Source of the DNA: an uncultured Prevotellaceae bacterium | Lineage (GTDB): Bacteria > Bacteroidota > Bacteroidia > Bacteroidales > Bacteroidaceae | Direction: 5' to 3' | Length of the DNA stretch: 60,344 nt | Assembly (NCBI GenBank): GCA_946410305.1 | Contig: CAMJZV010000020.1 | Location: forward strand, 1-60,344 | Shown: positions 32,357 through 41,235 of the stretch, one piece after another | How the letters are laid out: the number at the start of each line of letters is the position of its first letter | Position numbering within the stretch: the stretch's first letter is position 1 | Notes under the pieces: model-generated | Seen by the model: only the letters and a program-made list of their open reading frames with translations | Database searches by the model: none | Told to the model about the DNA's origin: nothing | Translations under genes and position numbers: made by a program

Positions 32357-33454
32357 ATGAGTAATGTTAAGCGAATTGTATTGACAGGTGGACCGTGTGC
32401 CGGCAAGACTACGGCCTTAGTACGCATCATTGAGCATTTTTCTAACTTGGGTTTTAAGGTGTTTACCGTTCCCGAAGTTCCTACGATGTATAGTCAGGGA
32501 GGCTGGAGCTATCTGACGCCCAACCGCAACCTTTATTACGAGGGCGAGTTGGCCATCTTGCAGACACAGTTGGCTCTGGAGGATAGTTTTATGCGACTGG
32601 CAGAGACATGTACCAAGCCAACCTTTGTGGTCTGTGACCGTGGCACTCTCGATATCTCAGCATATATTTCGCCAGAGATGTGGATTGAGCTGTGCCAGAA
32701 GTGTGGCACCACGCCCAACGAGCTGAAGGACCGCTACGATGCTGTGTTGCACCTTGTGTCTGCTGCCGATGGCGCTGAGCAGTATTATACCACTGCCACC
32801 AATTCCACCCGCTATGAGCAGGCCAACGAGGAAGGCCTGCAGTTGGCTCGCGACCTGGACAAGAAGGTCAATAAGTCGTGGACGGGTCATTCCCATCTGC
32901 GTGTTATCAACAACCACGACGACTTCGATGCCAAGCTGAACCGCGTTATCATGGAGATTTCTAATGTGCTGGGCATCCCACAACCCATCGAGGAAGAGCG
33001 CGTCTATCTCGTCGAACTCACAGGCGAGCTGCCAGAGTGTATCGAAAGCGAGATTACGCAGACCTACCTGGTGGCTGATCCTGGTGTCGAGGTGCGCCTG
33101 CGCCGTCGCTGCTGGGGTGGTGAGGTGGTCAATGTCCACAAGACCAAGAAGCGTGTGTCGCGTACAGAGTATCTGGAGACAGAGCGTCAGGTCAGCAATG
33201 CCCTTTACGAGTCACTGTTGCAGCAAGCCGATCCCTATCGCTCTACCATCCGCAAGACGCGCCGTAGCTTCATTTGGAAAGGCCAGTATTTTGAGATAGA
33301 CTTCTTCCACGAGCCCGTCGACAACCTCATGGTGCTGCAGACCAAGGGTGTCGCTGAACAGGAAAGTGTCAACTTCCCGCCATTTATCAAGGTTCTGCAG
33401 GACATTACTGGCAACAAACAATACTACAACTATAACATCGCCCTGCGTAGATAA
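32357..33454 (+). CDS. P-loop NTPase with CYTH-like C-terminus (TTD14-like)
   Basis: This 365-aa protein has Walker A LTGGPCAGKTTALVRI (residues 9-24), EVPTMYSQGG, and an acidic TFVVCDRGTLDISAYI resembling the AAA_28/nicotinamide-riboside-kinase-like group. From about residue 215 begins a beta-rich domain (VYLVELTGELPECIESEITQ, VEVRLRRRCW, RSFIWKGQYFEIDFF) with the pattern of a CYTH/triphosphate-tunnel fold. A P-loop plus CYTH layout is known in eukaryotic TTD14 (TRPL translocation defect protein 14). The function in bacteria is not established; nucleotide or triphosphate/phosphoinositide binding is possible. Confidence 0.75.
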   Translation: MSNVKRIVLTGGPCAGKTTALVRIIEHFSNLGFKVFTVPEVPTMYSQGGWSYLTPNRNLYYEGELAILQTQLALEDSFMRLAETCTKPTFVVCDRGTLDISAYISPEMWIELCQKCGTTPNELKDRYDAVLHLVSAADGAEQYYTTATNSTRYEQANEEGLQLARDLDKKVNKSWTGHSHLRVINNHDDFDAKLNRVIMEISNVLGIPQPIEEERVYLVELTGELPECIESEITQTYLVADPGVEVRLRRRCWGGEVVNVHKTKKRVSRTEYLETERQVSNALYESLLQQADPYRSTIRKTRRSFIWKGQYFEIDFFHEPVDNLMVLQTKGVAEQESVNFPPFIKVLQDITGNKQYYNYNIALRR

Positions 33455-33500
33455 AGAAACCCTAATGCTATCACTGAATAGTCAGAAAGTTACTCCATGA

Positions 33501-33532
33501 TTTGGCACTGTCGAAATAAGTTAGTAACTTTG
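33501..33532 (+). promoter_or_regulatory. Promoter of aspS
   Basis: TTTG (33501-33504), 20-nt spacer, TAACTTTG (33525-33532), 30 nt before the ATG. A textbook Bacteroidota promoter. Confidence 0.8.
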
Positions 33533-33562
33533 CAGGCCGAAAACGAATAATATATATTAATA

Positions 33563-35335
33563 ATGTATAGAAGCAAGACATGTGGTGAGTTGAGACTCAC
33601 CGATGCTGGTCAGCAGGTAACGCTGGCCGGATGGGTTCAGAAGACCCGTAAGATGGGTGGTATGACGTTTGTCGACCTGCGCGATCGCTATGGCATTACG
33701 CAGCTGGTGTTCGACGAGTCTAAGGATGCTGCCCTGTGTGAACAGGCTAATAAGTTGGGTCGTGAGTGGTGTATCCAGGTGACGGGTACCGTCAGTGAGC
33801 GCCAGGCTAAGAACCCCAAGATGGAGACGGGCGACATCGAGATTTTGGCTGAGAAGCTGAATGTGCTGAGTGAGAGTCAGACGCCTCCCTTCACCATTGA
33901 GGACAATACCGATGGTGGTGACGACATCCGCATGAAGTACCGCTATCTGGACCTGCGCCGTAGTTGCGTGCGCAAGAACCTGGAGCTGCGTCATAAGATG
34001 ACCATCTTGATTCGTAACTTCTTGGACTCTCTGAACTTCATCGAGGTGGAGACACCTATCCTGATTGGTTCTACACCTGAGGGTGCTCGCGACTTCGTAG
34101 TACCCAGCCGCATGAATCCTGGACAGTTCTATGCACTGCCCCAGTCGCCACAGACGCTGAAGCAGCTGTTGATGGTCTCTGGTTTCGATCGCTACTTCCA
34201 GATTGCCAAGTGTTTCCGCGACGAGGACCTGCGTGCAGACCGTCAGCCTGAGTTTACACAGATTGACTGCGAGATGTCGTTTGCCGACCAGGAGGATGTG
34301 CTGCAGATCTTTGAGGACTTGGCACGCCACTTGTTCAAGGAGGTGCGTGGCGTAGAGCTGCCCCCATTGGAGCGTATGACATGGCACGAGGCGATGCGTC
34401 GCTTTGGTTCTGATAAGCCCGACCTGCGCTTCGGCATGGAGTTTGTGGAACTGATGGACGTACTGAAAGGTACGGGCGAGTTCCCTGTCTTCAACGAGGC
34501 TGAATACATTGGTGGTATCGTGGTTCCTGGCTGTGCAGAGTACACCCGCAAGCAGCTGGATCAGCTGACAGACTTCGTAAAGCGTCCACAGGTGGGTGCC
34601 AAGGGTCTGGTATATGTGAAGTTCAACAGCGACGGCACTGTGAAGTCGTCTATCGATAAGTTCTATCAGCCAGAGGTTTGGCAGAAGCTGAAGGAAAAGA
34701 CGGGTGCTAAGGATGGCGACCTCGTACTGATTCTCAGTGGCGACAAGGCCAACAAGACACGCACACAGCTCTGCACGCTGCGTCTGGAGATGGGCGACCG
34801 TCTGGGACTGCGCGACAAGAATGTGTTCAAGTGCCTGTGGATTGTCGACTTCCCCCTGTTCGAGTGGAGCGACGAGGAACAGCGCCTGATGGCTACGCAC
34901 CATCCGTTCACACTGCCTAATCCTGACGATATCCCCTTGTTGGATACTGCTCCTGAGAAGGTGCGTGCGGTGGCCTACGACTTCGTATGCAACGGCATCG
35001 AGGTAGGTGGCGGTTCGCTGCGTATCCACGACGGCAAGCTGCAGGAGAAGATGTTCCAGATTCTGGGCTTCACACCCGAGCGTGCCATGGCTCAGTTCGG
35101 CTTCCTCATCAATGCCTTCAAGTACGGAGCACCTCCTCACGCTGGTCTAGCCTTCGGTCTCGATCGCTTTGTCAGCATCATGGCTGGTCTCGATTCTATC
35201 CGTGACTGCATCGCCTTCCCGAAGAACAACTCAGGTCGCGATGTGATGCTTGATGCACCAGGCGAATTGGACCCCAAACAGTTGGAAGAACTGCAGTTGA
35301 AAGTAGAGCTTCGTAGTGAGGAGTCTGGAAACTGA
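33563..35335 (+). CDS. aspS: Aspartate--tRNA ligase
   Basis: This 590-aa protein is the usual bacterial size. It has an N-terminal OB-fold anticodon domain ([20 protein letters not shown]), class II motif 1 around [17 protein letters not shown], motif 2 [18 protein letters not shown], a bacterial-type insertion domain, and motif 3 GLAFGLDRF. The QPE loop matches the non-discriminating/discriminating families equally at this level, so charging of tRNA-Asn cannot be excluded. It has its own promoter. Confidence 0.98.
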   Translation: MYRSKTCGELRLTDAGQQVTLAGWVQKTRKMGGMTFVDLRDRYGITQLVFDESKDAALCEQANKLGREWCIQVTGTVSERQAKNPKMETGDIEILAEKLNVLSESQTPPFTIEDNTDGGDDIRMKYRYLDLRRSCVRKNLELRHKMTILIRNFLDSLNFIEVETPILIGSTPEGARDFVVPSRMNPGQFYALPQSPQTLKQLLMVSGFDRYFQIAKCFRDEDLRADRQPEFTQIDCEMSFADQEDVLQIFEDLARHLFKEVRGVELPPLERMTWHEAMRRFGSDKPDLRFGMEFVELMDVLKGTGEFPVFNEAEYIGGIVVPGCAEYTRKQLDQLTDFVKRPQVGAKGLVYVKFNSDGTVKSSIDKFYQPEVWQKLKEKTGAKDGDLVLILSGDKANKTRTQLCTLRLEMGDRLGLRDKNVFKCLWIVDFPLFEWSDEEQRLMATHHPFTLPNPDDIPLLDTAPEKVRAVAYDFVCNGIEVGGGSLRIHDGKLQEKMFQILGFTPERAMAQFGFLINAFKYGAPPHAGLAFGLDRFVSIMAGLDSIRDCIAFPKNNSGRDVMLDAPGELDPKQLEELQLKVELRSEESGN

Positions 35336-35360
35336 TTCCTGTCAAAAAAGTTTTTCGCCA

Positions 35361-35376
35361 CTTGACGTAGGTCAAG
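35361..35376. promoter_or_regulatory. Possible Crp/Fnr-type operator
   Basis: Perfect palindrome CTTGACGTAGGTCAAG, i.e. TTGAC-N4-GTCAA, like Crp/Fnr-family half-site geometry. It is centred about 80 nt upstream of the predicted start point of the following gene. It could instead be a small RNA hairpin at the end of aspS. Confidence 0.3.
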
Positions 35377-35435
35377 AATTGAGTGGTTAATTCTTAAAAA
35401 TAGTTGTTATACGGACAATTAATCGGGAAAACAGT

Positions 35436-35443
35436 TAATTTTG
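35436..35443 (+). promoter_or_regulatory. -7 element of the histone-tail/wHTH gene
   Basis: TAATTTTG followed by CACC, 50 nt before the ATG at 35494. There is no clear -33 TTTG, so an activator may be needed. Confidence 0.5.
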
Positions 35444-35493
35444 CACCGCAAAGATAGGATACTATTTTAAGCGTATAATTATTTTTAACAACT

Positions 35494-35799
35494 ATGGCAG
35501 AAAAGAAGACTACAAAGAAGGCTGCTGCTCCCAAGGCTGAGGAGCCCAAGAAGGCAACCGTAAAGAAGGCTGCTGCTCCTAAGAAGGCAGCTAAGGCCGC
35601 TATCGCAGTAAACGCTGAGAACGCTGGTTTCAAGGCTGGTGATGTTTATCAGGCACTCGCTGCTGCTGAGAAGGCACTGACTGTTAAGGAAATTGCTAAG
35701 GCTGCTAAGATCAGCGAAGAGGAAACTCTGCTGGGTCTGGGCTGGCTCTTCAAGGAGGGTAAGCTGGCTACTGCTGACGAGAAGATTACTCTGGCTTAA
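35494..35799 (+). CDS. Winged-helix protein with histone-H1-like Lys/Ala tail
   Basis: This 101-aa protein has two parts. Residues 1-38 are a Lys/Ala/Pro tail with repeated KKAAAPK-type units, like histone H1/AlgP tails. Residues 40-101 are a small winged-helix domain of the DUF2582 type (GDVYQALAAAEKALTVKEIA, ISEEETLLGLGWLFKEGKL). The tail should bind DNA non-specifically and the winged helix could add DNA or protein contacts, giving a nucleoid-associated protein (inference). A strong terminator follows. Confidence 0.82.
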   Translation: MAEKKTTKKAAAPKAEEPKKATVKKAAAPKKAAKAAIAVNAENAGFKAGDVYQALAAAEKALTVKEIAKAAKISEEETLLGLGWLFKEGKLATADEKITLA

Positions 35800-35826
35800 T
35801 CTGGAGTATTTAAGAACAATAGAAAG

Positions 35827-35862
35827 AGGCTGGTGTGCTATACGGCGTACCGGCCTTTTTTT
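35827..35862 (+). terminator. Terminator after the wHTH gene
   Basis: Stem AGGCTGGTGTGC / GCGTACCGGCCT with two mismatches and a short loop, followed by seven T residues. Confidence 0.8.
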
Positions 35863-35870
35863 ACGTGAAG

Positions 35871-35905
35871 ATTAAGCATTAAGAATTAAGCATTAAGCAT
35901 TGACC
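35871..35905 (+). repeat. Five-unit heptamer array at a start codon
   Basis: ATTAAGC ATTAAGA ATTAAGC ATTAAGC ATTGACC. The last unit contains the TTG start codon (35900) of the following gene. Confidence 0.8.
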
Positions 35906-36247
35906 TACGACCAACAGATATTGAAGATTCTCACGGAGGCTGGTGAGCGGGGTATAAGCGTGCAAAATATCAGCAGGCATGTTTATAATCTGAACTGTAC
36001 CTTTTTCCATCAGCCAGACTATGAGGAGGTGCGTAGTTACGTGCAACAGTTTCTGCTCAGGAATTCCAAGTCACAACAGTCACTCATCGAGAGCACGGGT
36101 CAGCGTGGCTATTACCGTCTGAACACGACGGGGTCAAAGGATGCGCAACAGCTGATGCTCTTGTTTCGTGATGACATCGTAACTGACGATGTGCAGCCAT
36201 CAGCACCGAAGGACTTGTCGCTCGACTTATTTGATGGTGTGATATAA
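35900..36247 (+). CDS. Small helical, possibly winged-helix protein
   Basis: This 115-aa protein opens with QQILKILTEAGERGISVQNI, a pattern resembling a winged-helix N-terminus, then VRSYVQQFLLRNSKSQQSLI and RGYYRLN. The only reasonable start is TTG at 35900, which lies in the last unit of a heptamer array; the repeat may have rewritten the original start. It overlaps the convergent glycosyltransferase gene by 21 nt. No named family recognised. Confidence 0.6.
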   Translation: MTYDQQILKILTEAGERGISVQNISRHVYNLNCTFFHQPDYEEVRSYVQQFLLRNSKSQQSLIESTGQRGYYRLNTTGSKDAQQLMLLFRDDIVTDDVQPSAPKDLSLDLFDGVI

Positions 36248-37333
36248 TTGGTGCAGCTGTTCGGCTGTCTGGCGCCAGGAGAACAGTTTGGCGCGCGCTA
36301 ATCCCACTTGTTTTTGTTGTTCGTAGAACGTCTGGTCTGTCTCCAGGCGTAGCATCGCTTGTGTGATCTCGTCGCTGTTCTCTGGATTAATGAGGATGGC
36401 GTCCTTGCCACCAATCTCGGGCATAGACGACGTGTTGCTGGTGATGACAGGCGTACCGCAGGCCATAGCCTCCAACAGTGGTATGCCGAAACTCTCGCGG
36501 AGCGAGGTGTAGAGGAAGGCAAAGGCGTTGTTGTAAATCTTGGGAAGCTCGCTATTGGGAATATAGCCAGGCATGTCGAGCATGGGCACGATGTTCTCGA
36601 TGTGGTTGCGACTGATGATGTCGTTGAGATAGTTCCTGTCGAGGTCGGCCATCAGCAGGCGACGCTTGACAGCCGACTGCTCCAGATATTTGGAGTAGGC
36701 CACCAGTGTACGTTCCGTATTCTTCTTGGGGTCGGTGTTGCCGAGGAAGAAGAAAAAGCCTTTCCCCAACCCCTCCCAAAGGGGAGGGGAGCTTAGCGGC
36801 TGGAACCAGTCGTTGTAACCATTGTATATCATCGCCATGCGCTCCTCGGGAATGCCCAGCTTGCGCATGATGTTGTCTTTCTCGAAGTTGGAGACAGTGA
36901 TGATGCGCTGGCACTTGTCCAGGATGCGGGGTACTACCAGTCTGCGGTAGAACCATCCCATATTCTGATAGAGCGACTTGTTGCTCTTGTCGCGAGGCTC
37001 CAGGAAGATGATGTCATGAAGGGTGAGCACCAGGGGGATGTTGCACCAGATGGGTGCCGTATTGCTGGTGCAGTGGAGCAGCTCTACGCCATACCTCTTG
37101 GCAGCGCGTGGCAGTGCCCACTGTTCCCAGAGCGGGTAGGAGGGACAGCTCAGCTCGACGATGTGTACGTTGGCAGAGTTCTCCACACAACGGTCTTCGC
37201 CAGGCTTGACGAAGACGTAGTACTCGTCACTGGTCTGCATCTGTTGCAGTTCCTTGATTTCCTGCAAGACGACATAGTCCATGCCGTGCTTGTTCTTGCG
37301 GAAAATGCGCTGGGCCTCGATACCGATTATCAT
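36227..37333 (-). CDS. Glycosyltransferase family 4
   Basis: This 368-aa GT-B glycosyltransferase contains LVLTLHDIIFLEP, RIITVSNFEKDNIMRKLG and FFFFLGNTDPKKN. The donor-site region is LYTSLRESFGIPLLEAMACG, TPVITSNTSSMPEIGG, with the GT4 E-x7-E motif (ESFGIPLLE). It probably adds a sugar to a surface polysaccharide. Residues about 181-191 (SPPLWEGLGK) are encoded by a GC-rich palindrome that also occurs in the GH43 gene at 54320. It follows the acyltransferase gene after 34 nt. Confidence 0.92.
   Translation of the reverse strand: MIIGIEAQRIFRKNKHGMDYVVLQEIKELQQMQTSDEYYVFVKPGEDRCVENSANVHIVELSCPSYPLWEQWALPRAAKRYGVELLHCTSNTAPIWCNIPLVLTLHDIIFLEPRDKSNKSLYQNMGWFYRRLVVPRILDKCQRIITVSNFEKDNIMRKLGIPEERMAMIYNGYNDWFQPLSSPPLWEGLGKGFFFFLGNTDPKKNTERTLVAYSKYLEQSAVKRRLLMADLDRNYLNDIISRNHIENIVPMLDMPGYIPNSELPKIYNNAFAFLYTSLRESFGIPLLEAMACGTPVITSNTSSMPEIGGKDAILINPENSDEITQAMLRLETDQTFYEQQKQVGLARAKLFSWRQTAEQLHQLYHTIK
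36761..36792 (-). repeat. GC-rich palindromic element, in frame in the glycosyltransferase
   Basis: The core CCCCTCCC-AAAG-GGGAGGGG is a perfect 8-bp stem with a 4-nt loop. It is translated in frame as part of SPPLWEGLGK just before the FFFFLGNTDPKKN strand, where family members usually have an unrelated linker. A divergent second copy is at 55681-55711. Confidence 0.75.
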
Positions 37334-37341
37334 GTTTTTTT

Positions 37342-37373
37342 CGTTATATCGTTATAACGTTATTTCGTTATTC
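37342..37373 (+). repeat. Four-unit octamer array at the acyltransferase stop codon
   Basis: CGTTATAT CGTTATAA CGTTATTT CGTTATTC: like the heptamer arrays but with period 8. It covers the acyltransferase stop codon (37368-37370). Confidence 0.7.
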
Positions 37374-37970
37374 CGAAAGTTTTTTTATTACTTTCGCAGG
37401 AACGCCACCAACCAGTGTATTGTCAGGCACGTCCTTGGTGACGACGGCACCTGCTGCTACCACACAGTGCTGACCAATGGTGACGCCAGGCAGAATGACG
37501 GCGTTGGCACCAATCCATACATCGTCGCCAATGACGACTGGCTTCGTGCTGACGCCTTGTTCGTCGATGCGCTTGGTAGCATCCTCGAAGTTGTGGTTCA
37601 GGGCCGTCACCGTGATGCCTTGTGCCAGATTGACGTGGCTGCCTATGCAGACAGGACCAATGACGGTACAGTGGATGCCGATGCGTGTATAGTCGCCAAT
37701 GGTGACGTCGCCCACGGCATTGTTGATGCAGCAGTACGACTCGATGACGCTACGCTTGCCCAACCAGAAACGACGATAGGGAGGGGTGTCCATGCGAGCA
37801 CTCCAGTAGATCTTCGATCCACTGCCACGATGCTGGTAGAGGGGTGCCAACAGTCGCACATACCATCGGGGACGTGCGTCGCGTTGGTTCATGATGAGGT
37901 AGTCCAGGAATCGCTTCAGGCGTGGTGAACGCTTCAGCCCCTCTCGTAGTTGCTCTTTGTTTGTTTCCAT
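37368..37970 (-). CDS. Left-handed beta-helix acyltransferase
   Basis: This 200-aa protein has hexapeptide repeats from about residue 75 ([60 protein letters not shown]) ending in [11 protein letters not shown], the CatB/LacA/WcaF type. The catalytic His is in ALNHNFED. It probably O-acetylates a sugar of the glycan made with the neighbouring glycosyltransferase. It is the first gene of the pair. Confidence 0.92.
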   Translation of the reverse strand: METNKEQLREGLKRSPRLKRFLDYLIMNQRDARPRWYVRLLAPLYQHRGSGSKIYWSARMDTPPYRRFWLGKRSVIESYCCINNAVGDVTIGDYTRIGIHCTVIGPVCIGSHVNLAQGITVTALNHNFEDATKRIDEQGVSTKPVVIGDDVWIGANAVILPGVTIGQHCVVAAGAVVTKDVPDNTLVGGVPAKVIKKLSE

Positions 37971-37979
37971 TTCTGCCTA

Positions 37980-38011
37980 CAAAAATACGGATAAATCTTG
38001 ATTCGTCCAAA
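37980..38011 (-). promoter_or_regulatory. Promoter of the acyltransferase-glycosyltransferase pair
   Basis: Minus strand TTTG (38008-38011), 20-nt spacer, TATTTTTG (37980-37987), 10 nt before the ATG. Confidence 0.7.
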
Positions 38012-38023
38012 TTTTCTTCGTAG

Positions 38024-40216
38024 TTATTTTCTAATCAGCGTAGAGCCGCTGTTCCCTAACTGTACGACATAGATGCCTTTACTCAGCGTGGGCAAGGGTA
38101 GGGTGATGTCCGTCTGTTGGGCACTGATGCTTGTCTGGTAGACACGTGCTCCACCAGTGCTGTAGATGCTGACGCTGACGGGTGTCGCGGGCACATGGTC
38201 AAAAACAATGTGCAATAGTCCGTCTTGTGCCCAGATGCGTGCATCGTGGGGCTCGTGCTGACTAATCTCCTTGATGGCTGTGATGCCCAAGATGTCCAGC
38301 AGTCCACGATAGGCATCAATCTCTCCATAGCCGTATTTGTTGTTGGGATAGTCGATGTCTTTCTCAGGATGGCGACAGGTACGCTGCAGGACTCCTATGA
38401 TGTCTTCACGCGCCAGGTCGGGCTTGGCCTGTAGCCACAAGGCTATGACACCTGCTACCACAGGACACGACATCGATGTACCTGTCTGGGCTTGCCAAGA
38501 ATAGGTGCGTCCGTCAACATTGAAATGTGCCACATCGGATCCCGTAGCTGTGGGGTGCTCTTCCAGATAGTAGCTGCTGAATGACGAGACGACATTCCTG
38601 CCAGGAGCCGTTACGTCGGGCTTGACACGTCCGTCAAGGGTGGGACCTACTGACGAGTAGGGACTCCACAGTCCAGCCTCTTCGTTGTCATAGAGACTCT
38701 CATTCCATACCCCTTCTATATTCTGGAAACGGGTGCGGTGGGTGGTCGAACCCACCGTGATGGGGGCTGTCAGACTGCCAGGCGCCAGAATGTTATGGCC
38801 CACCGTTGCGTCGTTCCATCGTGGGTCAGTATTGCGGTTTGCCAGTGCGTACGACGCTGAGCCAATCACTGCCGCCTGTTGCTCCTCACCACTGATGACA
38901 ATGGCGATGGGGGCCATCTGGTTCAGGGCGACGTTGCCCTTCAACTGCATCAGCGAGATGCTGCCCTGTCCGTCGAAGACCGACGGGTAGCTGATGATGT
39001 TGACTGCCAGCGTGTCACTGCCTATGAAGAGTGTGTCGATAACCTCCTCCTCGCTCCACCGTTCGTCGTCAGCGCTAATCTGCAACTGGTGGGTAGGCGT
39101 GTTGCCGTTCTTGTAGGCATACAGCGTCAGCGTGACGGGCTGCTCGCTCTTGATGCGGTACGAGGCGTTCTGCTTGCTCACTTTGAGGAAGGCTCCTGCC
39201 TGCTCCTTGCCTGCGGGCTTGTCGATATACGTCAGTTGGTGACTCTCGTTGCCAGCCGATGACACCAGTATGCGTCCTGGTCCGATGAGTCGTTTCAGGA
39301 AGTCGTTATATAACAGGTCGTCCTCGTCCATGTAGGGCGTGTACCCCTCGCTGAACGATACCACACAAGGCTTCCCCTGCTCTTTGGCATAGTCGAAGAG
39401 GTATTTGAATCCTAACGCGTCCGTTGCTGAGGTATAGAGGTTGTAGTCCTGCTCGTCGATGTAGGCCATGTCGCTGCTCACCGCATTGGCCACCAGACAG
39501 AGGTCGCTTTCGTAGGCCACCCCACGATAGGGCGAGTCGTAGCCACTGCCTGCTGCGATGCCTGCTGTATGGGTGCCGTGGCCCTGCGTCTTGCCGTCGA
39601 TGGCGCATCCCTGTGCCAGGATGTCGTCCTCAGTGACGAACTCCCTGCCTACAGGTAGCTTGCCCGTTGAGGCCTCGTCGCGCTTGGCCAGCTGATCCCA
39701 GAAAGCCTTGATGCGATACTCGCTGCGCGCTGCGTTATTATAAAAGGTGGGGTGGGTGAGGTCGAAACCTACATCCTCCAGTCCCACTATGACACCCTTG
39801 CCCGTGAAGGCACTATGCTGTGCTGTCGCTTGGTAGACGGGCAGGATGTTGCTCACCTTCGACACTGTGTCGAGTGTCACGTCAGCACGCCCGTTGGCCT
39901 CCACGCGCACTACGGTGGGTTCTTCGATGAGCTTGTCAATCTGCGATATCGGGATGGTGATGATAGAGACATCACCCAGTTGAGCATAGATGGTACCGCC
40001 ATACTCCACCAGCATCTCGTTGGTCAGCGTCTCGGTGGTACGCACGAAGACGGTCATCAGCATCTCCTGTCCGTCCTCAGCAGCTCGCCGACTCCCCACT
40101 GACCGCTCATCGCTCACCTTCTCTTGCAGCCACACCGATAGTTTGCCCCTTTGCGCACTCATCGTCAGCGGCAACAAAAGGAAGAGAGTGGTTAGCAGGG
40201 TACCTCTATAGCTCAT
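38024..40216 (-). CDS. Secreted subtilisin-like protease with T9SS-like tail
   Basis: This 730-aa S8 protease has a signal peptide (to about residue 21) and a propeptide-like region. The catalytic Asp is in VGLEDVGFDLTHP, where Val replaces the usual Ser/Thr of D-(S/T)-G. The catalytic His is in QGHGTHTAGIAAG, the oxyanion Asn in SSAGNESH, and the catalytic Ser in GTSMSCPVVAGV. A beta-sandwich insertion lies between His and Ser. The last 85 residues (VSIYSTGGARVYQ, LPTLSKGIYVVQLG) have the shape of a type A sorting domain of the type IX secretion system. It lies 15 nt downstream of the epimerase gene. Confidence 0.9.
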   Translation of the reverse strand: MSYRGTLLTTLFLLLPLTMSAQRGKLSVWLQEKVSDERSVGSRRAAEDGQEMLMTVFVRTTETLTNEMLVEYGGTIYAQLGDVSIITIPISQIDKLIEEPTVVRVEANGRADVTLDTVSKVSNILPVYQATAQHSAFTGKGVIVGLEDVGFDLTHPTFYNNAARSEYRIKAFWDQLAKRDEASTGKLPVGREFVTEDDILAQGCAIDGKTQGHGTHTAGIAAGSGYDSPYRGVAYESDLCLVANAVSSDMAYIDEQDYNLYTSATDALGFKYLFDYAKEQGKPCVVSFSEGYTPYMDEDDLLYNDFLKRLIGPGRILVSSAGNESHQLTYIDKPAGKEQAGAFLKVSKQNASYRIKSEQPVTLTLYAYKNGNTPTHQLQISADDERWSEEEVIDTLFIGSDTLAVNIISYPSVFDGQGSISLMQLKGNVALNQMAPIAIVISGEEQQAAVIGSASYALANRNTDPRWNDATVGHNILAPGSLTAPITVGSTTHRTRFQNIEGVWNESLYDNEEAGLWSPYSSVGPTLDGRVKPDVTAPGRNVVSSFSSYYLEEHPTATGSDVAHFNVDGRTYSWQAQTGTSMSCPVVAGVIALWLQAKPDLAREDIIGVLQRTCRHPEKDIDYPNNKYGYGEIDAYRGLLDILGITAIKEISQHEPHDARIWAQDGLLHIVFDHVPATPVSVSIYSTGGARVYQTSISAQQTDITLPLPTLSKGIYVVQLGNSGSTLIRK

Positions 40217-40231
40217 AAGGAAACAGTGCGC

Positions 40232-41086
40232 TTATCCGACAGTGATGGTGTATCGGCTCATAAACGAGGCACCAGGCAACAGGTGGTTCATCAGTGGCTT
40301 GTCCTTGAAGTCACCGCGGAAGTCCCTGGGGTCGCCCAGTCCGTACCACGGCTCTATGCAGACGAAGGGAGCCTGCTTGTCGAAGGGGCTCCAGAAGGCA
40401 ATGACGGGAGCCTTGTAGTCTACGGTCACTGCTGGCTCGCCATTGGTGTCTATCAGCATGGCGCGGTGGGTCTGACACTTGTGGATCTTCACACTGTCGC
40501 TGCGGAAGAAGTTGTTGTTGATCTCCATGATGCCCATGTCAGCATCCAGCGGAATTTCTATCATGTCGTGACTGCCGTCAGCATAGCTCTTCAGCGAATC
40601 CATCGGCTCCTCGTTGTCCAGCTTGATGGTGCCTTGCAACTTACCGCCAGGCACGTTGAAGGCGGGGTGTCCACCTATCTGGAAGTGAATCTCCTTGTTG
40701 TCCGTATTCTCCACGTGCCAGATGACGTGTACCTTGTTGCCTTCCAGTCGGTAGCTGATGGCCAGATTGAAGCGGAAGGGGTACACCTTCAGCGTCTCTT
40801 CTGAGTCGTGCAGCGCCAGCGTCACCTTGTCTTCCGACTGGCTGATGACGGTAAACTCCGTGTCGCGGGCAAAGCCGTGACGCGGCAGGTGATACTCCTT
40901 GCCATCCACCACATACGTGTCGTTGTTCACACTGCAGACGATAGGAAACAGAATGGGCGAATGTCTGGGCCATTCAGGTCCAGCCTGCCACATATATTCC
41001 CTACCTTCATTGTCTTTCACACTCTGGAGCTCAGCTCCCAATTCAGCAACCTTTACGGTGATCTGTTCGTTCTTTAGTTCTATCAT
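40232..41086 (-). CDS. LacX-type aldose 1-epimerase family protein
   Basis: This 284-aa galactose-mutarotase-fold protein contains VAELGAELQSVKDN, ILFPIVCSVNNDTY, LPRHGFARDTEF (His), FQIGGHPAFNVP (second His) and FVCIEPWYGLGDP (catalytic Glu). This is the LacX branch, acting on sugar anomers or hexose-6-phosphate-like substrates. I chose the ATG at 41086, downstream of the promoter at 41114. It may help process sugars released by the adjacent PUL, but it is divergent from it. Confidence 0.9.
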   Translation of the reverse strand: MIELKNEQITVKVAELGAELQSVKDNEGREYMWQAGPEWPRHSPILFPIVCSVNNDTYVVDGKEYHLPRHGFARDTEFTVISQSEDKVTLALHDSEETLKVYPFRFNLAISYRLEGNKVHVIWHVENTDNKEIHFQIGGHPAFNVPGGKLQGTIKLDNEEPMDSLKSYADGSHDMIEIPLDADMGIMEINNNFFRSDSVKIHKCQTHRAMLIDTNGEPAVTVDYKAPVIAFWSPFDKQAPFVCIEPWYGLGDPRDFRGDFKDKPLMNHLLPGASFMSRYTITVG

Positions 41087-41113
41087 AGTAGTAATAAAAA
41101 TGTAATTTGATGG

Positions 41114-41121
41114 CAAAGTTA
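41114..41121 (-). promoter_or_regulatory. -7 element of the epimerase-protease operon
   Basis: TAACTTTG on the minus strand, 27 nt before the ATG. The -33 box is not evident. Confidence 0.5.
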
Positions 41122-41195
41122 CAAAAGTTTTGATAGCTTTCAGTGGAATCATGGTGTAAATATTGGCAATTAAAATAATTTAACATGGATTGCAC

Positions 41196-41226
41196 TTGAC
41201 AATTATGTTTTTTCTTTGTATCTTTG
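41196..41226 (+). promoter_or_regulatory. Promoter of the PUL regulator, nearly leaderless
   Basis: TTG (41196-41198), 20-nt spacer, TATCTTTG (41219-41226). The ATG at 41236 is only 9 nt beyond the -7 box, so the transcript would have a leader of a few bases at most. This also excludes the TTG at 41224 as a start. Confidence 0.65.
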
Positions 41227-41235
41227 ACCTCGATT

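Noticed and set aside
33557..35140. A 527-codon open frame antisense to aspS
   Set aside because: It is the mirror of a strongly conserved, codon-biased aspS gene, has a low-complexity Leu/Gln/His composition and no recognisable domain.
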